Assembly: GCA_012728895.1 (NCBI GenBank)
Contig: JAAYEG010000027.1
Location: forward strand, 1 to 64,000
Reading direction: 5' to 3'
Length of the DNA stretch: 64,000 bases
Source: Methanospirillum sp.
Lineage (GTDB): Archaea; Halobacteriota; Methanomicrobia; Methanomicrobiales; Methanospirillaceae
The notes under the pieces are model-generated. The model did not search any database and had not been told where the DNA came from. It saw nothing but the letters and a program-made list of their open reading frames with translations. Made by a program: the position numbers and the translations under genes. Positions 53,382 to 62,744 of the stretch are shown piece by piece; the stretch's first letter is position 1; the number at the start of each line of letters is the position of its first letter.

Positions 53382-53951
53382 ATGACTCCATTCAGGGGAC
53401 TCTCGCACGTCGCCCTCGTCACCGGCGACATGGACGCCACGATCCGGTTCTGGCGGGACCTGCTCGGCTGCCGGCTCGTCGGCCGGCTCGGGAGGCCCGG
53501 CCAGCGCGCCTACTTCTTCGACGCGGGTGCCGGCACGCTTGTCGGCTTCTTCGAGTGGCCGGGCGTCGAGCCCGTACCGGCGCGGGAAGCCCAGGAACGG
53601 GTCGGCGGCCCTTTCGCGTTCGACCACGTCGCGCTCGCGGTGGGATCGCTCGACGACCTCTTCGGCCTCAAGGACCGGTTCACGGCCGCCGGGGTGGCGT
53701 CGTCGGACATCACCGACCACGGGTTCATCCGGTCGGTCTACCTGCACGACCCGAACGGGATCACGGTCGAGTGCTGCTGCCCGGCGAGGGGTGCGGACAT
53801 GGCGCGGGACCCCGTCGCGATCGAGAAGGAGCCGACCGCCGTCGCCTCGGCGGGACCCGACCCGGACCCGGCCGCGTTCCCGGCCCCGGCCGGGCGCCGG
53901 CAGTGGCCGGTCGTCCCCGGCACTGGGTACCGGGCCTTCGTCCGGGAGTGA
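53382..53951 (+). CDS. VOC-family (glyoxalase/dioxygenase-fold) protein
   Basis: A 189-residue protein. Residues 6-135 form two beta-alpha-beta-beta-beta modules with metal-ligand candidates His9 (LSHVALVT), His in FAFDHVALAV and Glu in GITVECCC. The C-terminal 50 residues are Pro/Ala-rich and specific. Reaction unknown. Confidence 0.8.
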   Translation: MTPFRGLSHVALVTGDMDATIRFWRDLLGCRLVGRLGRPGQRAYFFDAGAGTLVGFFEWPGVEPVPAREAQERVGGPFAFDHVALAVGSLDDLFGLKDRFTAAGVASSDITDHGFIRSVYLHDPNGITVECCCPARGADMARDPVAIEKEPTAVASAGPDPDPAAFPAPAGRRQWPVVPGTGYRAFVRE

Positions 53952-53972
53952 TCCCGGGAGCGGGAGCGGTTC

Positions 53973-55113
53973 TCACCCGTCGGGGAGCTCCCGGATCAGC
54001 GGCATGAACTGGACCACGCTCCCGTTCTCGTCGAGGAACGGCGAGACCGCGACCAGGCTCCGGACGGCGGAGCCGTCCTTCCGGAGGTACCGCTTCTCGA
54101 GCCGGATGATCGGGATGTCGCCACGCTGCAGCCGCCCCGCCTCGGAGACGGTGACCGGCTCGTCGTCCGGGTGGGTGATCGACGAGATCGTCTTCCCGAC
54201 CAGGTCCTCCTCCGCGTAGCCGAGCATCCGGCAGAGGGATCGGTTGGCCATCCGGATCCTGAGGTCGAGGTCGACCAGCGCGATCCCGTCCGGGAGCTGG
54301 TCGAAGACCTGGCGGAGGAGCTCCCGGCTCTTCCGCAGCTCCAGCTCGGCCTCGCGCTGGGCCGTGACGTCGGTGACGATCGCCTCGAGCGCGACCAGGG
54401 CCCCGTCCTCGCCGAGGACCGGGATGTTCTGCTGGTCGAGCCACCGGCTGCGCCCCTCCCGGTCGAGGATCCGGAGGTCGTAGCGCGGCGGGACCCGTCC
54501 CTCCCGGAGGTCGGCCCGGATCCGCTCGACTCGCTCCTGCCAGTCGGGGGAGGCCAGGCGCCAGAACATCCCGGGGTCCGCGTAGAACTCGTCCGGGCGG
54601 TAGCCCGTGATCTCCTCCGACGCAGGACTGACGAAGGTGAAGGTTTCGTCCGGCAGGCTCATCCGGTATACCATATCCTTCGCGCGGTCCATGATCCGCC
54701 GGAACTGCTCCTCGCCCCGCCGGAGGCCCCGCTCCGCCTCCCTCCGCCCGATGGCCTGCCGGATCCCATGTGCCAGCGCGGCATACTGGGACATCGGGTC
54801 GCCGCCCTTCTGGAGATAGAAGTCCGCGCCGTTGTTGATGGCAGCGATCATCACCTCCTCGCGGCCCCGCCCGGTGAAAAGGACGAACGGGACGTCCCCG
54901 AACTCGCGCCGGACGGCCTGCAGGAAGGAGATCCCGTCCATGCCGGCCATCTGGTAGTCGGAGACGACGGCGTCGTACCTGCGTCTTGAGGGCGTCGATA
55001 GCTTCCGGTGCCGACAGGAAGCCCTCGATTTCGAACACCCCGTCCTTCCCGAGAAAGATCCGGCAGAGCTCGAGCTCCGAGGGTTCGTCGTCGACAAAGA
55101 GCACCCGGTGCAT
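53973..55113 (-). pseudogene. Receiver-PAS-PAS signalling protein, frameshifted in the receiver
   Basis: From ATG 55113 the receiver begins RVLFVDDEPSELELCRIF and runs to EAIDALKTQ; it resumes one base further on as YDAVVSDYQMAGMDGISFLQAVR (phosphorylated Asp in SDYQM, Lys in LQKGG) near 54980. Two PAS domains follow (about residues 145-255 and 265-370 counting both frames), with no kinase domain. The family is common in Methanomicrobiales. The break is an extra base or two missing bases and is not at a homopolymer, so it may be real; a sequencing indel is also possible. Confidence 0.75.
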
Positions 55114-55184
55114 CGTCAGGCGGCCTCACCATGATCCGGCACTACAGGTTAATAAAACCGGGTGATCCCCCGCCCCCCCGTTCA

Positions 55185-56672
55185 ATGGCCCGGGAAGAGG
55201 GGGGCAGGGGGACCGGATGCCCCGGGGGAGCGTGCACATTGAAGCCATCGCGGGGCGCACCGTGTTGGGTGGATGACGCACAGAGGGCGGGCGCGGGCCT
55301 GGCAACCGGGAGCGGGCGCAGGGGTGAGCGGGCGACGGCCCCGGCCTCTCCGGGGGGCGGGCTGACGGCCTTTCGCTTCGCCCACCTGGCCGACCTCCAT
55401 GTCGGGGCCTGGCGGGAGCGGTCGCTCGCCTCCGCGAACCTGGCGGCCGCCAGGGCCGCGTTCGAGCGCTGCATCGAGGAGCGGGTCGACTTCATCGTGA
55501 TTGCCGGCGACCTCTTCGACGCGACCCTGCCCGAGCTGGGCTTCGTCCGCGAGGCGGCCGAGCTCCTCCGGCGGGTCCGGGACGCCGGGATCCCGGTCTA
55601 CATGACCTACGGCTCCCACGACTTCAGCCCGACCGCGACCTCGGTGATCGACGTGCTCGAGGCCGCCGGGCTCTTCGTGAGCCTGATGGCCCCCGAGATC
55701 GCGGGCGAGGCGGACGGGGGGCTCGTCCGCCCCCGGTTCTTCGTCGACGAGCGGACGGGCGCCCGGCTCGCCGGGCTCTCGGGGAGGCAGCGATCGCTCG
55801 AGCGGGGCTACTACGAGCGGCTCGACCACGCGCACCTCGCGGCCGAGCCGGGCTTCAAGATCTTCGTCTTCCACTCGGCCCTCGACGAGGTCCTGCCCGA
55901 GCACGAGCAGCACGCCGAGTCGATGCCCCGCGCGTACCTCCCCACGGGTTTCGACTATTACGCGGGCGGCCACATCCACTCCCGGATCGAGTCGCGCCTC
56001 CCCGGGGACGGCGGGCTCGTGGTCTACCCCGGCCCGCTCCTCGGCCACCAGTACGGGGACCTCGAGCGGGCGAGGGAGTCGTCCCGGGGCTTCTACATCG
56101 TGACAGTCGACCGGGTCGTGACCGGGCTCGAGTTCGTCGAGGTCCCCCTCCCCCCGGTCGTGCTCCACGAGATCCCGGGGGAGGGGCGCACGGCGGCCGA
56201 AGTGGTCGAAGATCTCCGGGAGGCCGTATCCTCCCGGTCCCATGAGGGAACGATCGCGCTGGTCAGGGCCCGGGGGAGACTCGCCGCCGGGAGGCCGAAC
56301 GATGTGCCGTTCGCCGAGGCCCGCGCCGCTCTCGAGGCCCAGGGCGCGCTCTGCGTAAAGATCAGCCGGGGGGGGCTACGCGCCCTCGAGGAGGTGCGGT
56401 CCAGGGGCGACGGGACCGGTGGCAAGGGCGAGATCGAGGCCCGGGTCCTCGCCGCCCGGTGCGCGGGGTTCGAGCCCGCGCCAACGCTCGACCCCGAGGT
56501 CGCCGCGAGGGTATCGGCCGGTTTCGCCGGGGAGCAGGGGACCGCGACCGGGCACCGCGTCCTCGAGGCGGTCGCGGTCGAACCGGTCGAGGGAGAAGCG
56601 GCCCGGAACTTCGCTGACCGGGTCCGGTCGCGGGTCGCTGAGGCCCTCCCGGACCTCGAGGAGCAGGCATGA
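55185..56672 (+). CDS. mre11: Mre11-like DNA double-strand-break repair nuclease
   Basis: Phosphodiesterase motifs in order: HLADLHVG, AGDLFD, YGSHDF (Ser where most have GNHD), FHSALDE and GGHIHSR. With Rad50 it processes DNA ends. Homology begins at FRFAHLADLHVG, about 60 codons after the first in-frame ATG (55185). That ATG lies about 30 bases after a TATA box (ttaataaaacc, 55147-55157), but the leader codons are low-complexity. A CTG at 55362, or GTG 55324 if the G6 run at 55351-55356 were one base longer, would start directly at the domain. Overlaps rad50 (ATGA). Confidence 0.85.
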   Translation: MAREEGGRGTGCPGGACTLKPSRGAPCWVDDAQRAGAGLATGSGRRGERATAPASPGGGLTAFRFAHLADLHVGAWRERSLASANLAAARAAFERCIEERVDFIVIAGDLFDATLPELGFVREAAELLRRVRDAGIPVYMTYGSHDFSPTATSVIDVLEAAGLFVSLMAPEIAGEADGGLVRPRFFVDERTGARLAGLSGRQRSLERGYYERLDHAHLAAEPGFKIFVFHSALDEVLPEHEQHAESMPRAYLPTGFDYYAGGHIHSRIESRLPGDGGLVVYPGPLLGHQYGDLERARESSRGFYIVTVDRVVTGLEFVEVPLPPVVLHEIPGEGRTAAEVVEDLREAVSSRSHEGTIALVRARGRLAAGRPNDVPFAEARAALEAQGALCVKISRGGLRALEEVRSRGDGTGGKGEIEARVLAARCAGFEPAPTLDPEVAARVSAGFAGEQGTATGHRVLEAVAVEPVEGEAARNFADRVRSRVAEALPDLEEQA

Positions 56673-59263
56673 GGATTGTCAGGCTCGCGCTCTCGAATAT
56701 CCGGTCCTACGGCACGGGCCCGACCGTGGTCGAGCTCGGGGACGGTATCACGCTCTTCTGGGGCGAGATCGGGTCAGGCAAGTCGACCCTCCTCTCCGCG
56801 CTCGAGTTCGGGCTCTTCGGGCTCGGCGACCTCCGGACCACCCACCTCCTCCGCCACCGGGCGGCGCGCGGGGAGGTGGCCGTGACCTTCGTCTCCGGGG
56901 CCGCGGAGTACACGGTCCACCGGGCGCTCGTCAGGAGCCCGAGGTCCGGCGACGTGCGGCAGGCGGAGGGGTACATCGAGACCGACGGGGTCCGGACCGA
57001 CTATTCGACGACCGAGCTCCGGGCGCGCGTCCTGGACCTGCTCGGGTTCAACGAACGGCCGGACCCGAAGGCCTCCTCCCGGATCTACCGCTACGCGGTC
57101 TACACCCCCCAGGAGGAGATGAAGCAGGTCCTCTCCCTCGGGCGCGAGGAGCGGCTCGACATCCTCCGCCGGGCCTTCGGGCTCGAGCAGTACCGGCACG
57201 CCCGCCGGAACGTCGAGGAACACCTGGTCCGGTCGCTCGTCGCGCCCCGCCGCGAGGTGCTCGCCGGGGCCGCGGCTGGGCTGCCCGCGGCCGTTGAGGA
57301 GGAGGAACGGCTCCGCGGGGAGGCTGACCGCCTCGCCGGGGAGCTCGCCGGGGCCGGGGACGCGGTCTCCCTGATCGCGGCCGAGCAGACCCGGCTCGCC
57401 GAGGAGACCGCCGCCCTCTCCGGAGTGCGCACCCGGTACGAGCGGGCCCGCGGGGAGCTCGACGGGCTCGAACGGGTGATCGGGGAGGATGCGGCCCGGG
57501 AGCTCGCCCTCGGGCGGGACCTCGAACGGCTCGCAACCGAGTGGCCCGACGACCACGACGGCGACGCCCGGTTCGAACGGCTCAGGGACGGGCACGGGGA
57601 ATGGGAGAGGCTCGTCGCCGAGCGGACCCGCCTCCGCCCGGCGGCTGACGGCTACCGGGCGCTCGACGAGGAGACGCAGGCGCTCCGGGGGGCGATCGAG
57701 CGGGAGCGGGAGCGGCTCGCCGGGCGGCGGGAGGCCCTGGTGGGGCAGCTGGCGGTCGGCGAACCAGCCCGGCACCTCGCCGCCCTCGACGAGGAGGAGG
57801 AGGTGCTCGCCGCCGGGGCGGCGCGGCTCGAGGCCGAGCTCGCGCCCGGGGCCGAGCTCTCCGAGGAGATCGGGCTCGTCCACCAGGTCCGGGGGCGGGC
57901 GCAGGCGAACCTCCGTGGAGCCCGAAACGAGCTGGAGGCGGTCCTGGGGGAGTGGGCGGCGCTCGAGTCCCTCGGGGCCGGCGCCCCCTGCCCGACCTGC
58001 CGGCAGACCCTCTCGCCCGACCACCTCGCCGCGATCCGGGCCGACGTCGACGCCCGGGCGGGCCGACTCCAGGAACGGATCGACGAGCAGCGCGACCTCT
58101 GCCGCCGGGCCGACGAGAGGCTCGCGGAGCTCGGGGAACGGCAGGATCACCTCGAACGGGTCCGGCGCGACCTGGAGGCGGCCCGGGGCCTCCTCGAGCG
58201 GGCGGCGGGACGCCGGCGCGAGCTCGGGGAGCGGGCCAGGGAGCGGGCAGCGCTCGCGGCCGAGTGCGCCGCGCTCGACCGGCGGCTCGAGGCCGAGGAC
58301 TACGCGGCGGACGAGCGGGCGGCGCTCGATCGTGCCCTGGAACGCCGCGAAGGGCTCGCCGGAGACCGCGCCCGGTTCGAGAGGGTCGAGGCCGCGATCG
58401 AGGCCATCGAGGGGGCCGGGACCGTCGTCGCCTACCGCGAGGCCCTCGCCCGGCGCGAGGCGCGCGCCGAGGCCCGGCGCCGCCGGCAGGCGGTCGAGGA
58501 GGCGCTCGCCGCGGCCGCGGAGCGGCTCCGGGAGCGGCGGGAAGAGGCCGCGCGCCGACGGAAGGCGCTCGAGGAGCAGCGCGAGGCTGTCGGGCGGCTC
58601 GAGCGGCTGGAGGAACAGATCACCGCGCTCGCGGAACGCGCGTCGGAAGCGGAGCGGGAGCGGGTCCGGATCCAGGTCGAGGAGGCGAGGACCCGGGAGC
58701 GGCTCGCAGGGGCCGCGGCCGAGCACGCCCGGCTCCTTGCGCTCGAGCGGAGGCGGCAGTACCTCGGCGAGGTCCAGCGCTGGCTCACCCTCCACCTCGT
58801 CCCCGCGATCGCCGATATCGAGGCCGAGGTCTTCGAGCGGATCCGGGCCCGCTTCGAGGCGCTCTTCGCCGACTGGTTCGCCCGGTTCCTCGAGAGCGAC
58901 GACCTGGAGGCCCGGGTCGACGAGACCTTCTCGCCGCAGCTCCGGTCGGGGGAGTACGACCTGGACCTGGACCTGGATGCCCTCTCGGGGGGCGAGAGGA
59001 CCAGCCTGGCGCTCGCCTACCGCCTCGCGCTCAGCACGATGGTCCGCGAGGAGGCCGGGATCCACCGGGAGAGCCTGCTCGTGCTCGACGAGCCGACCGA
59101 CGGGTTCTCGTCGGGGCAGCTCAACCGGCTCCGGGAGATCCTGAACGAGACGGGGTGCGACCAGACGATCATCGTCTCGCACGAGCAGGAGCTCGAGGGG
59201 GTCGCAGACCGGGTCTACGGGGTCGTGAAAGAGAGTGGGGAGTCCCGCGTCGTGGTCCTCTGA
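56669..59263 (+). CDS. rad50: Rad50 ATPase
   Basis: An 864-residue SMC-like ATPase. Walker A GEIGSGKST (32-40), long coiled coils with the zinc hook CPTC (Cys441, Cys444) at their tip, signature LSGGERTSLALAYRLAL (from 772) and Walker B LLVLDEPTDGFSS (Asp807-Glu808). It tethers and opens DNA ends with Mre11. The dense Arg/Glu coiled coil gives rise to long antisense open frames, which are artefacts. Confidence 0.95.
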   Translation: MRIVRLALSNIRSYGTGPTVVELGDGITLFWGEIGSGKSTLLSALEFGLFGLGDLRTTHLLRHRAARGEVAVTFVSGAAEYTVHRALVRSPRSGDVRQAEGYIETDGVRTDYSTTELRARVLDLLGFNERPDPKASSRIYRYAVYTPQEEMKQVLSLGREERLDILRRAFGLEQYRHARRNVEEHLVRSLVAPRREVLAGAAAGLPAAVEEEERLRGEADRLAGELAGAGDAVSLIAAEQTRLAEETAALSGVRTRYERARGELDGLERVIGEDAARELALGRDLERLATEWPDDHDGDARFERLRDGHGEWERLVAERTRLRPAADGYRALDEETQALRGAIERERERLAGRREALVGQLAVGEPARHLAALDEEEEVLAAGAARLEAELAPGAELSEEIGLVHQVRGRAQANLRGARNELEAVLGEWAALESLGAGAPCPTCRQTLSPDHLAAIRADVDARAGRLQERIDEQRDLCRRADERLAELGERQDHLERVRRDLEAARGLLERAAGRRRELGERARERAALAAECAALDRRLEAEDYAADERAALDRALERREGLAGDRARFERVEAAIEAIEGAGTVVAYREALARREARAEARRRRQAVEEALAAAAERLRERREEAARRRKALEEQREAVGRLERLEEQITALAERASEAERERVRIQVEEARTRERLAGAAAEHARLLALERRRQYLGEVQRWLTLHLVPAIADIEAEVFERIRARFEALFADWFARFLESDDLEARVDETFSPQLRSGEYDLDLDLDALSGGERTSLALAYRLALSTMVREEAGIHRESLLVLDEPTDGFSSGQLNRLREILNETGCDQTIIVSHEQELEGVADRVYGVVKESGESRVVVL

Positions 59264-59270
59264 CTGAGGC

Positions 59271-59834
59271 TCAGGGCCGCCGGGCGCGGACCAGGTAGAA
59301 GTACTCCCCGGACGGCTCGACCGACTCCACCTCGAACCCGGCCCCGCCGATCAGCTCCACCGCCTCGTCCTCCGAGAACCGGATCTCGACCGGCGGGCCG
59401 ATGAGATCGCCGTCCCGGATCGTCTCCTCCTTCTTCCAGTCGAGGTCCGCGAGCAGCCCCCCGGGCTTCAGGGAAGTGAACGCGTGCCGGAGCGCGGTCT
59501 CCTGGTCGTGGAAGTCGTGCAGGCTGTTGGAGATCAGGACCAGGTCGGCGCAACCCTCGCAGACCGCGTAATCCTCCACGGCGTTCGCGCGGATCCTGAT
59601 GTTCTCGAGCCCCTCGTCCTCGGCCCGCTCGTGGAGGCGGGTCAGGCGTTCGACCGAGGTGTCGACGGCGTACACCGTGCCCCGCGGCCCGACCCGCCTG
59701 GAGGCCGGCAGGGCGAAGAACCCGGATCCCGCGCCCATGTCGACCACGACGTGCCCGGGCTCGAGGCCCAGGAACCCAAGGATCTCCTCGGGACCCTGCC
59801 ACTCCCGTCGGGTCGTCTCGTCGTGCATCTTCAT
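59271..59834 (-). CDS. Class I SAM-dependent methyltransferase
   Basis: A 187-residue protein with motif I VVDMGAGSGFFALPA, motif II acidic end VYAVDTS, motif IV ADLVLISNSLHDF and a late GEYFYLVRARRP strand (UbiE/arsenite-methyltransferase-like). Substrate unknown. ATG 59834, or a Met two codons on, lies close to the point where homology begins. Confidence 0.85.
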   Translation of the reverse strand: MKMHDETTRREWQGPEEILGFLGLEPGHVVVDMGAGSGFFALPASRRVGPRGTVYAVDTSVERLTRLHERAEDEGLENIRIRANAVEDYAVCEGCADLVLISNSLHDFHDQETALRHAFTSLKPGGLLADLDWKKEETIRDGDLIGPPVEIRFSEDEAVELIGGAGFEVESVEPSGEYFYLVRARRP

Positions 59835-59938
59835 ACCTTCGTGTAGGGGCGGGATCGGATATCAAGGTGTGGCGCCCCGCGGACGGGAGGGTCCGCGGAA
59901 GGCGCAAGCCTGATATCCCTGCCCGGCGGACTCCTGGC

Positions 59939-60370
59939 ATGGACATCATGGAAGTCACGGGGTTCGCCAACGCGAACCCGGTCGCGTTCATCGCGACGGT
60001 GGACGGCGACCAGCCCCGGGTCCGGGCCTTTGCCATGTGGTACGCGGACGAGACCGGGTTCTACTTCCACACCGGCTCGACCAAGGACGTCTGCCAGCAG
60101 CTGCGGGCGAACCCGAAGGTCGAGCTCTGCTTCTTCGACCCCGGCGACGGACAGGGCGCGGGCCGGCAGCTCCGGGTCGAGGGCACGGTCGAGTTCCTCG
60201 AGGATCCGGCGCTCGCCGGGAGGCTGTACGAGGAGCGCCCCTGGGTCCGGGCGATCACGGCCGAGGGCGACACCCGCCTCGCGATCTTCCGCGTGGCCCA
60301 CGGCGCCGCCTGGTTCTGGACCATGGCTGTGAACCTGCACGAGCGCGAGCAGGAGCGGGTCCGGTTCTAG
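59939..60370 (+). CDS. Pyridoxamine 5'-phosphate oxidase-like flavoprotein
   Basis: A 143-residue split-barrel protein (VAFIATVDGDQPRVRAFAMWYADETGFYFHTGSTKDV, then VELCFFD and RQLRVEGTVEFLED). Such small members bind FMN or F420; in F420-rich archaea an F420- or FMN-dependent reductase role is plausible. A real PNPOx role in B6 synthesis is unlikely at this length. Confidence 0.85.
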   Translation: MDIMEVTGFANANPVAFIATVDGDQPRVRAFAMWYADETGFYFHTGSTKDVCQQLRANPKVELCFFDPGDGQGAGRQLRVEGTVEFLEDPALAGRLYEERPWVRAITAEGDTRLAIFRVAHGAAWFWTMAVNLHEREQERVRF

Positions 60371-60456
60371 GGGGAGCCCGATGCGGCGGGGAAGCGGAGG
60401 CCCTCGCCGCCGGTCCCGGGATCATGCATAAGTGGCCCGGGGTGCACCCCGTCTCC

Positions 60457-60795
60457 ATGAAGCTGGTGGTGGCGGTCATCCGGGACGCCCGGCTCCAGGC
60501 GGTCCGGGAGGCGCTCGACGGGGCCGGGTTCCCGTCGATGACCGTCTCTGAGGTCCAGGGCCGGGGCGAGCAGCGGGGAGTGCGGCAGCGGTACCGGGGG
60601 GCCGAGTACGTGATCGACCTGCTTCCGCGGACCCGGGTCGAGGTGGCGGTGCACGACACGGCCGTCGAGCGGGTCGTGGACCTGGTCTGCGAGGCCGCCC
60701 GGACGGGCGAGCCGGGTGACGGCAAGGTCTTCATCCTCCCTCTCGAGGACGCGATCCGGGTCCGGACGCGGGAACGGGGAGAGGGGGTGCTCTAG
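60457..60795 (+). CDS. PII family (GlnB/NifI-like) protein
   Basis: A 112-residue PII fold: KLVVAVIRDARLQAVREAL, T-loop with GRGEQRGVRQRYRGAEYVIDLLPRT, and a C-terminal GDGKVFILPLEDAIRVRT. PII proteins sense ATP/ADP and 2-oxoglutarate and control nitrogen metabolism. No amtB or glnA lies beside it, so the target is unclear. It overlaps the convergent cca gene by four bases at the 3' end. Confidence 0.88.
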   Translation: MKLVVAVIRDARLQAVREALDGAGFPSMTVSEVQGRGEQRGVRQRYRGAEYVIDLLPRTRVEVAVHDTAVERVVDLVCEAARTGEPGDGKVFILPLEDAIRVRTRERGEGVL

Positions 60796-62153
60796 GGCCG
60801 CCCGAGCCGGACGAGCGGCGAGGCCCGGTCGAGAAACGCCCCGAGGAACGGCGCGAACTCCTCCGACCAGCAGCCCGGTCCCTCCAGGAGCTCGCGCCGT
60901 TTCAGCGCGCTTCGGACGTGCTTGCCGAGCGAGACCCCCAGCACCTCCTCCGACCCGAGTAGGGCCTCGGCCGTTCGGAAACGGCGCGGGACCTCGACCG
61001 CGTACCGGCCGTCCTCGATGAACGGCCCGGCGAACGGCCCGGCGGAGCGGGCCGCGTACTTCTCGCGGAACCGGGCGGCGTTCTCGGCGTTCCAGAGCGG
61101 CGGCCCCTGATGGCGCGCCACCGCCGGCAGGCGGTCGACCAGGAGTTCGAAGGTGAGCAGGCAGTGGTCCGGGCCCATGGCGCAGTCGGCCTGGTGGACA
61201 GCGAAACCGTGCCGCTCGAGAAGGTTCACGAGCCCCTCCAGGCTCTTCCTGAGCTGCGGGACGACGACGTCCTCTATCAGGTTCGGGGTCGGGAACCGGA
61301 GCGCGAAGAGCGTGGTCCCCCGTTCGACCAGCCGCTCCCCGAACGCGCCCTCCCCGACGGACGGCCAGGGCCGGCGCTCGAAGAAAACGATCGAGGGGGA
61401 CTCGAGGTATCCCCTCGCCAGCTCGGCGAAGGCCATCATCTGCGAGAGCGAGACCGAGGCCGAGACGTTCCGGTTCGGGTCGACCGGGTCGACCACGACG
61501 AGCGGCTCGTCGAATGCTTTCGCCGCGTGGTTCTCGAGGTCGATCACGGTCCCGGGCCGCCACGAGGCCGCGGCCCCGAGGACGCCCTCGAAAGACCCGT
61601 AGCGGAGCACGAGCAGCTCGCAGAGGTAGCCGGCGAAGCCCTCGGTCATCTGGTCTGACCCGTAGACCCCGCCGGCCTTGGCGAACTGCTTGAGGAGGAG
61701 GATGTCGTCCACCAGGTCCCCGATCCGCCCGGATATGTAGCGCGTGTGGAACGGAGTCCGGTCGACCGCGCTCCGGATCCCGGTCGCCGAGGAAACGCGG
61801 TAGCACGGGACCAGGTCGACATCGATCCCGTCCACGGTGGCGTTGATGTACGGGTGCTCGGCGTACTTCTCGCGGTAGCCGTCGCCGAACTCGAGCGCGA
61901 TCGCCCGGGCGAGCGAGAGCCCGTCCCGCTCCAGGGACTCCCGGTCCAGGTCGGGCGGGAAGAGGAGGAAGAGGTCCAGGTCCCGGTCGCCCCTGACCCA
62001 GGTCCCCCGCGCCGCCGAGCCGACGACCATGGCCCCGACCCCCCGTGCCTCGATGGCGGGTGCGAGCCGATCGATCACGGACCTGAGGTGGGCGAGCTCG
62101 TCCGGGCGGGGCCGGATCCGCTCAAGCACATCCTCGCGGATCCCGGCTGTCAG
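60792..62153 (-). CDS. cca: Archaeal class I CCA-adding tRNA nucleotidyltransferase
   Basis: 453 residues if a CTG start at 62153 is used. Catalytic motif GSAARGTWVRGDRDLDLF (Gly45-Ser46, Asp58, Asp60) and the third Asp in DVDLVPCY. The tRNA-binding domain follows (LLLKQFAKAGGVYGSDQMTEGFAGYLCELLV). The enzyme adds the 3' CCA to tRNAs. The CTG overlaps the thpR stop (CTGA) and puts the N-terminus where other archaeal CCA enzymes start; the next conventional start is GTG 62129. Confidence 0.92.
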   Translation of the reverse strand: MTAGIREDVLERIRPRPDELAHLRSVIDRLAPAIEARGVGAMVVGSAARGTWVRGDRDLDLFLLFPPDLDRESLERDGLSLARAIALEFGDGYREKYAEHPYINATVDGIDVDLVPCYRVSSATGIRSAVDRTPFHTRYISGRIGDLVDDILLLKQFAKAGGVYGSDQMTEGFAGYLCELLVLRYGSFEGVLGAAASWRPGTVIDLENHAAKAFDEPLVVVDPVDPNRNVSASVSLSQMMAFAELARGYLESPSIVFFERRPWPSVGEGAFGERLVERGTTLFALRFPTPNLIEDVVVPQLRKSLEGLVNLLERHGFAVHQADCAMGPDHCLLTFELLVDRLPAVARHQGPPLWNAENAARFREKYAARSAGPFAGPFIEDGRYAVEVPRRFRTAEALLGSEEVLGVSLGKHVRSALKRRELLEGPGCWSEEFAPFLGAFLDRASPLVRLGRP

Positions 62154-62689
62154 AGCAACACCTCGGAGAGGTCGTCGTAGATCGGGCCGCTGGGCGTGAG
62201 CGTGCTCTGTTTGAGCCGGAACCGGTCGACTGTGAAGGCCCCGAACCCATCCGGGGGGAGGTCCGCGAGCAGGTCGCCGAGGGACGGGTGGAAGGATCTC
62301 ACCCGCGCGACGGTCGCGTGGCCGCGGAACGGCCTTCGCTCCGGGGTGAAGCCGAGCGGCTCGAGCGCGCGCGCGACGCCTGCGGCGAGCCCGGCGAGGG
62401 AGCCGTTCCCGGTGCAGGGGCACCAGAGCGTCCGCGGCTCGCGCCGGCCATCCCCGGCGATCGGGCCGACCCGGACCTCGAACGGGGGCTGCCGAACCCC
62501 CGCGAGCGCCCCTGCGACTGCCGGGAGGCGTTCGGGGGGCACCTCGCCGAGGAACGCGAGGGTCACGTGGATCAGGGCGGGGTCCACGAACGAGAGGCGG
62601 GCCCGCGACTCCCGAAGGGCCTCCGCGACCCCGCCGATCCGGGCCCGCAGGTCGTCGGGAAGGTCGACCGCGACGAACGTCCGCACCAT
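62150..62689 (-). CDS. thpR: RNA 2',3'-cyclic phosphodiesterase / 2'-5' RNA ligase ThpR
   Basis: A 179-residue 2H phosphoesterase with both HxTx motifs: HVTLAF (His41, Thr43) and HATVAR (His124, Thr126). It hydrolyses 2',3'-cyclic phosphates at RNA ends. Immediately followed by cca, a gene order common in methanogens that points to tRNA end processing. ATG 62689. Confidence 0.9.
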   Translation of the reverse strand: MVRTFVAVDLPDDLRARIGGVAEALRESRARLSFVDPALIHVTLAFLGEVPPERLPAVAGALAGVRQPPFEVRVGPIAGDGRREPRTLWCPCTGNGSLAGLAAGVARALEPLGFTPERRPFRGHATVARVRSFHPSLGDLLADLPPDGFGAFTVDRFRLKQSTLTPSGPIYDDLSEVLL

Positions 62690-62744
62690 GCGACTGAGTG
62701 TGGGCGCGGCGATAAGATTACAGGATCGGTCGCCCGCCCGGGCG

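Noticed and set aside
56774-59182. An 802-codon open frame antisense to rad50
   Set aside because: It is a shadow of the Glu/Arg-rich coiled coil in high-GC DNA; its translation is Pro/Glu/Arg-rich with no domain, while the + strand has all Rad50 motifs.
60457-60795. A nitrogen-fixation (nifI) or ammonium-transport locus
   Set aside because: Only a single PII gene is present; no amtB, nif or glnA genes are nearby.
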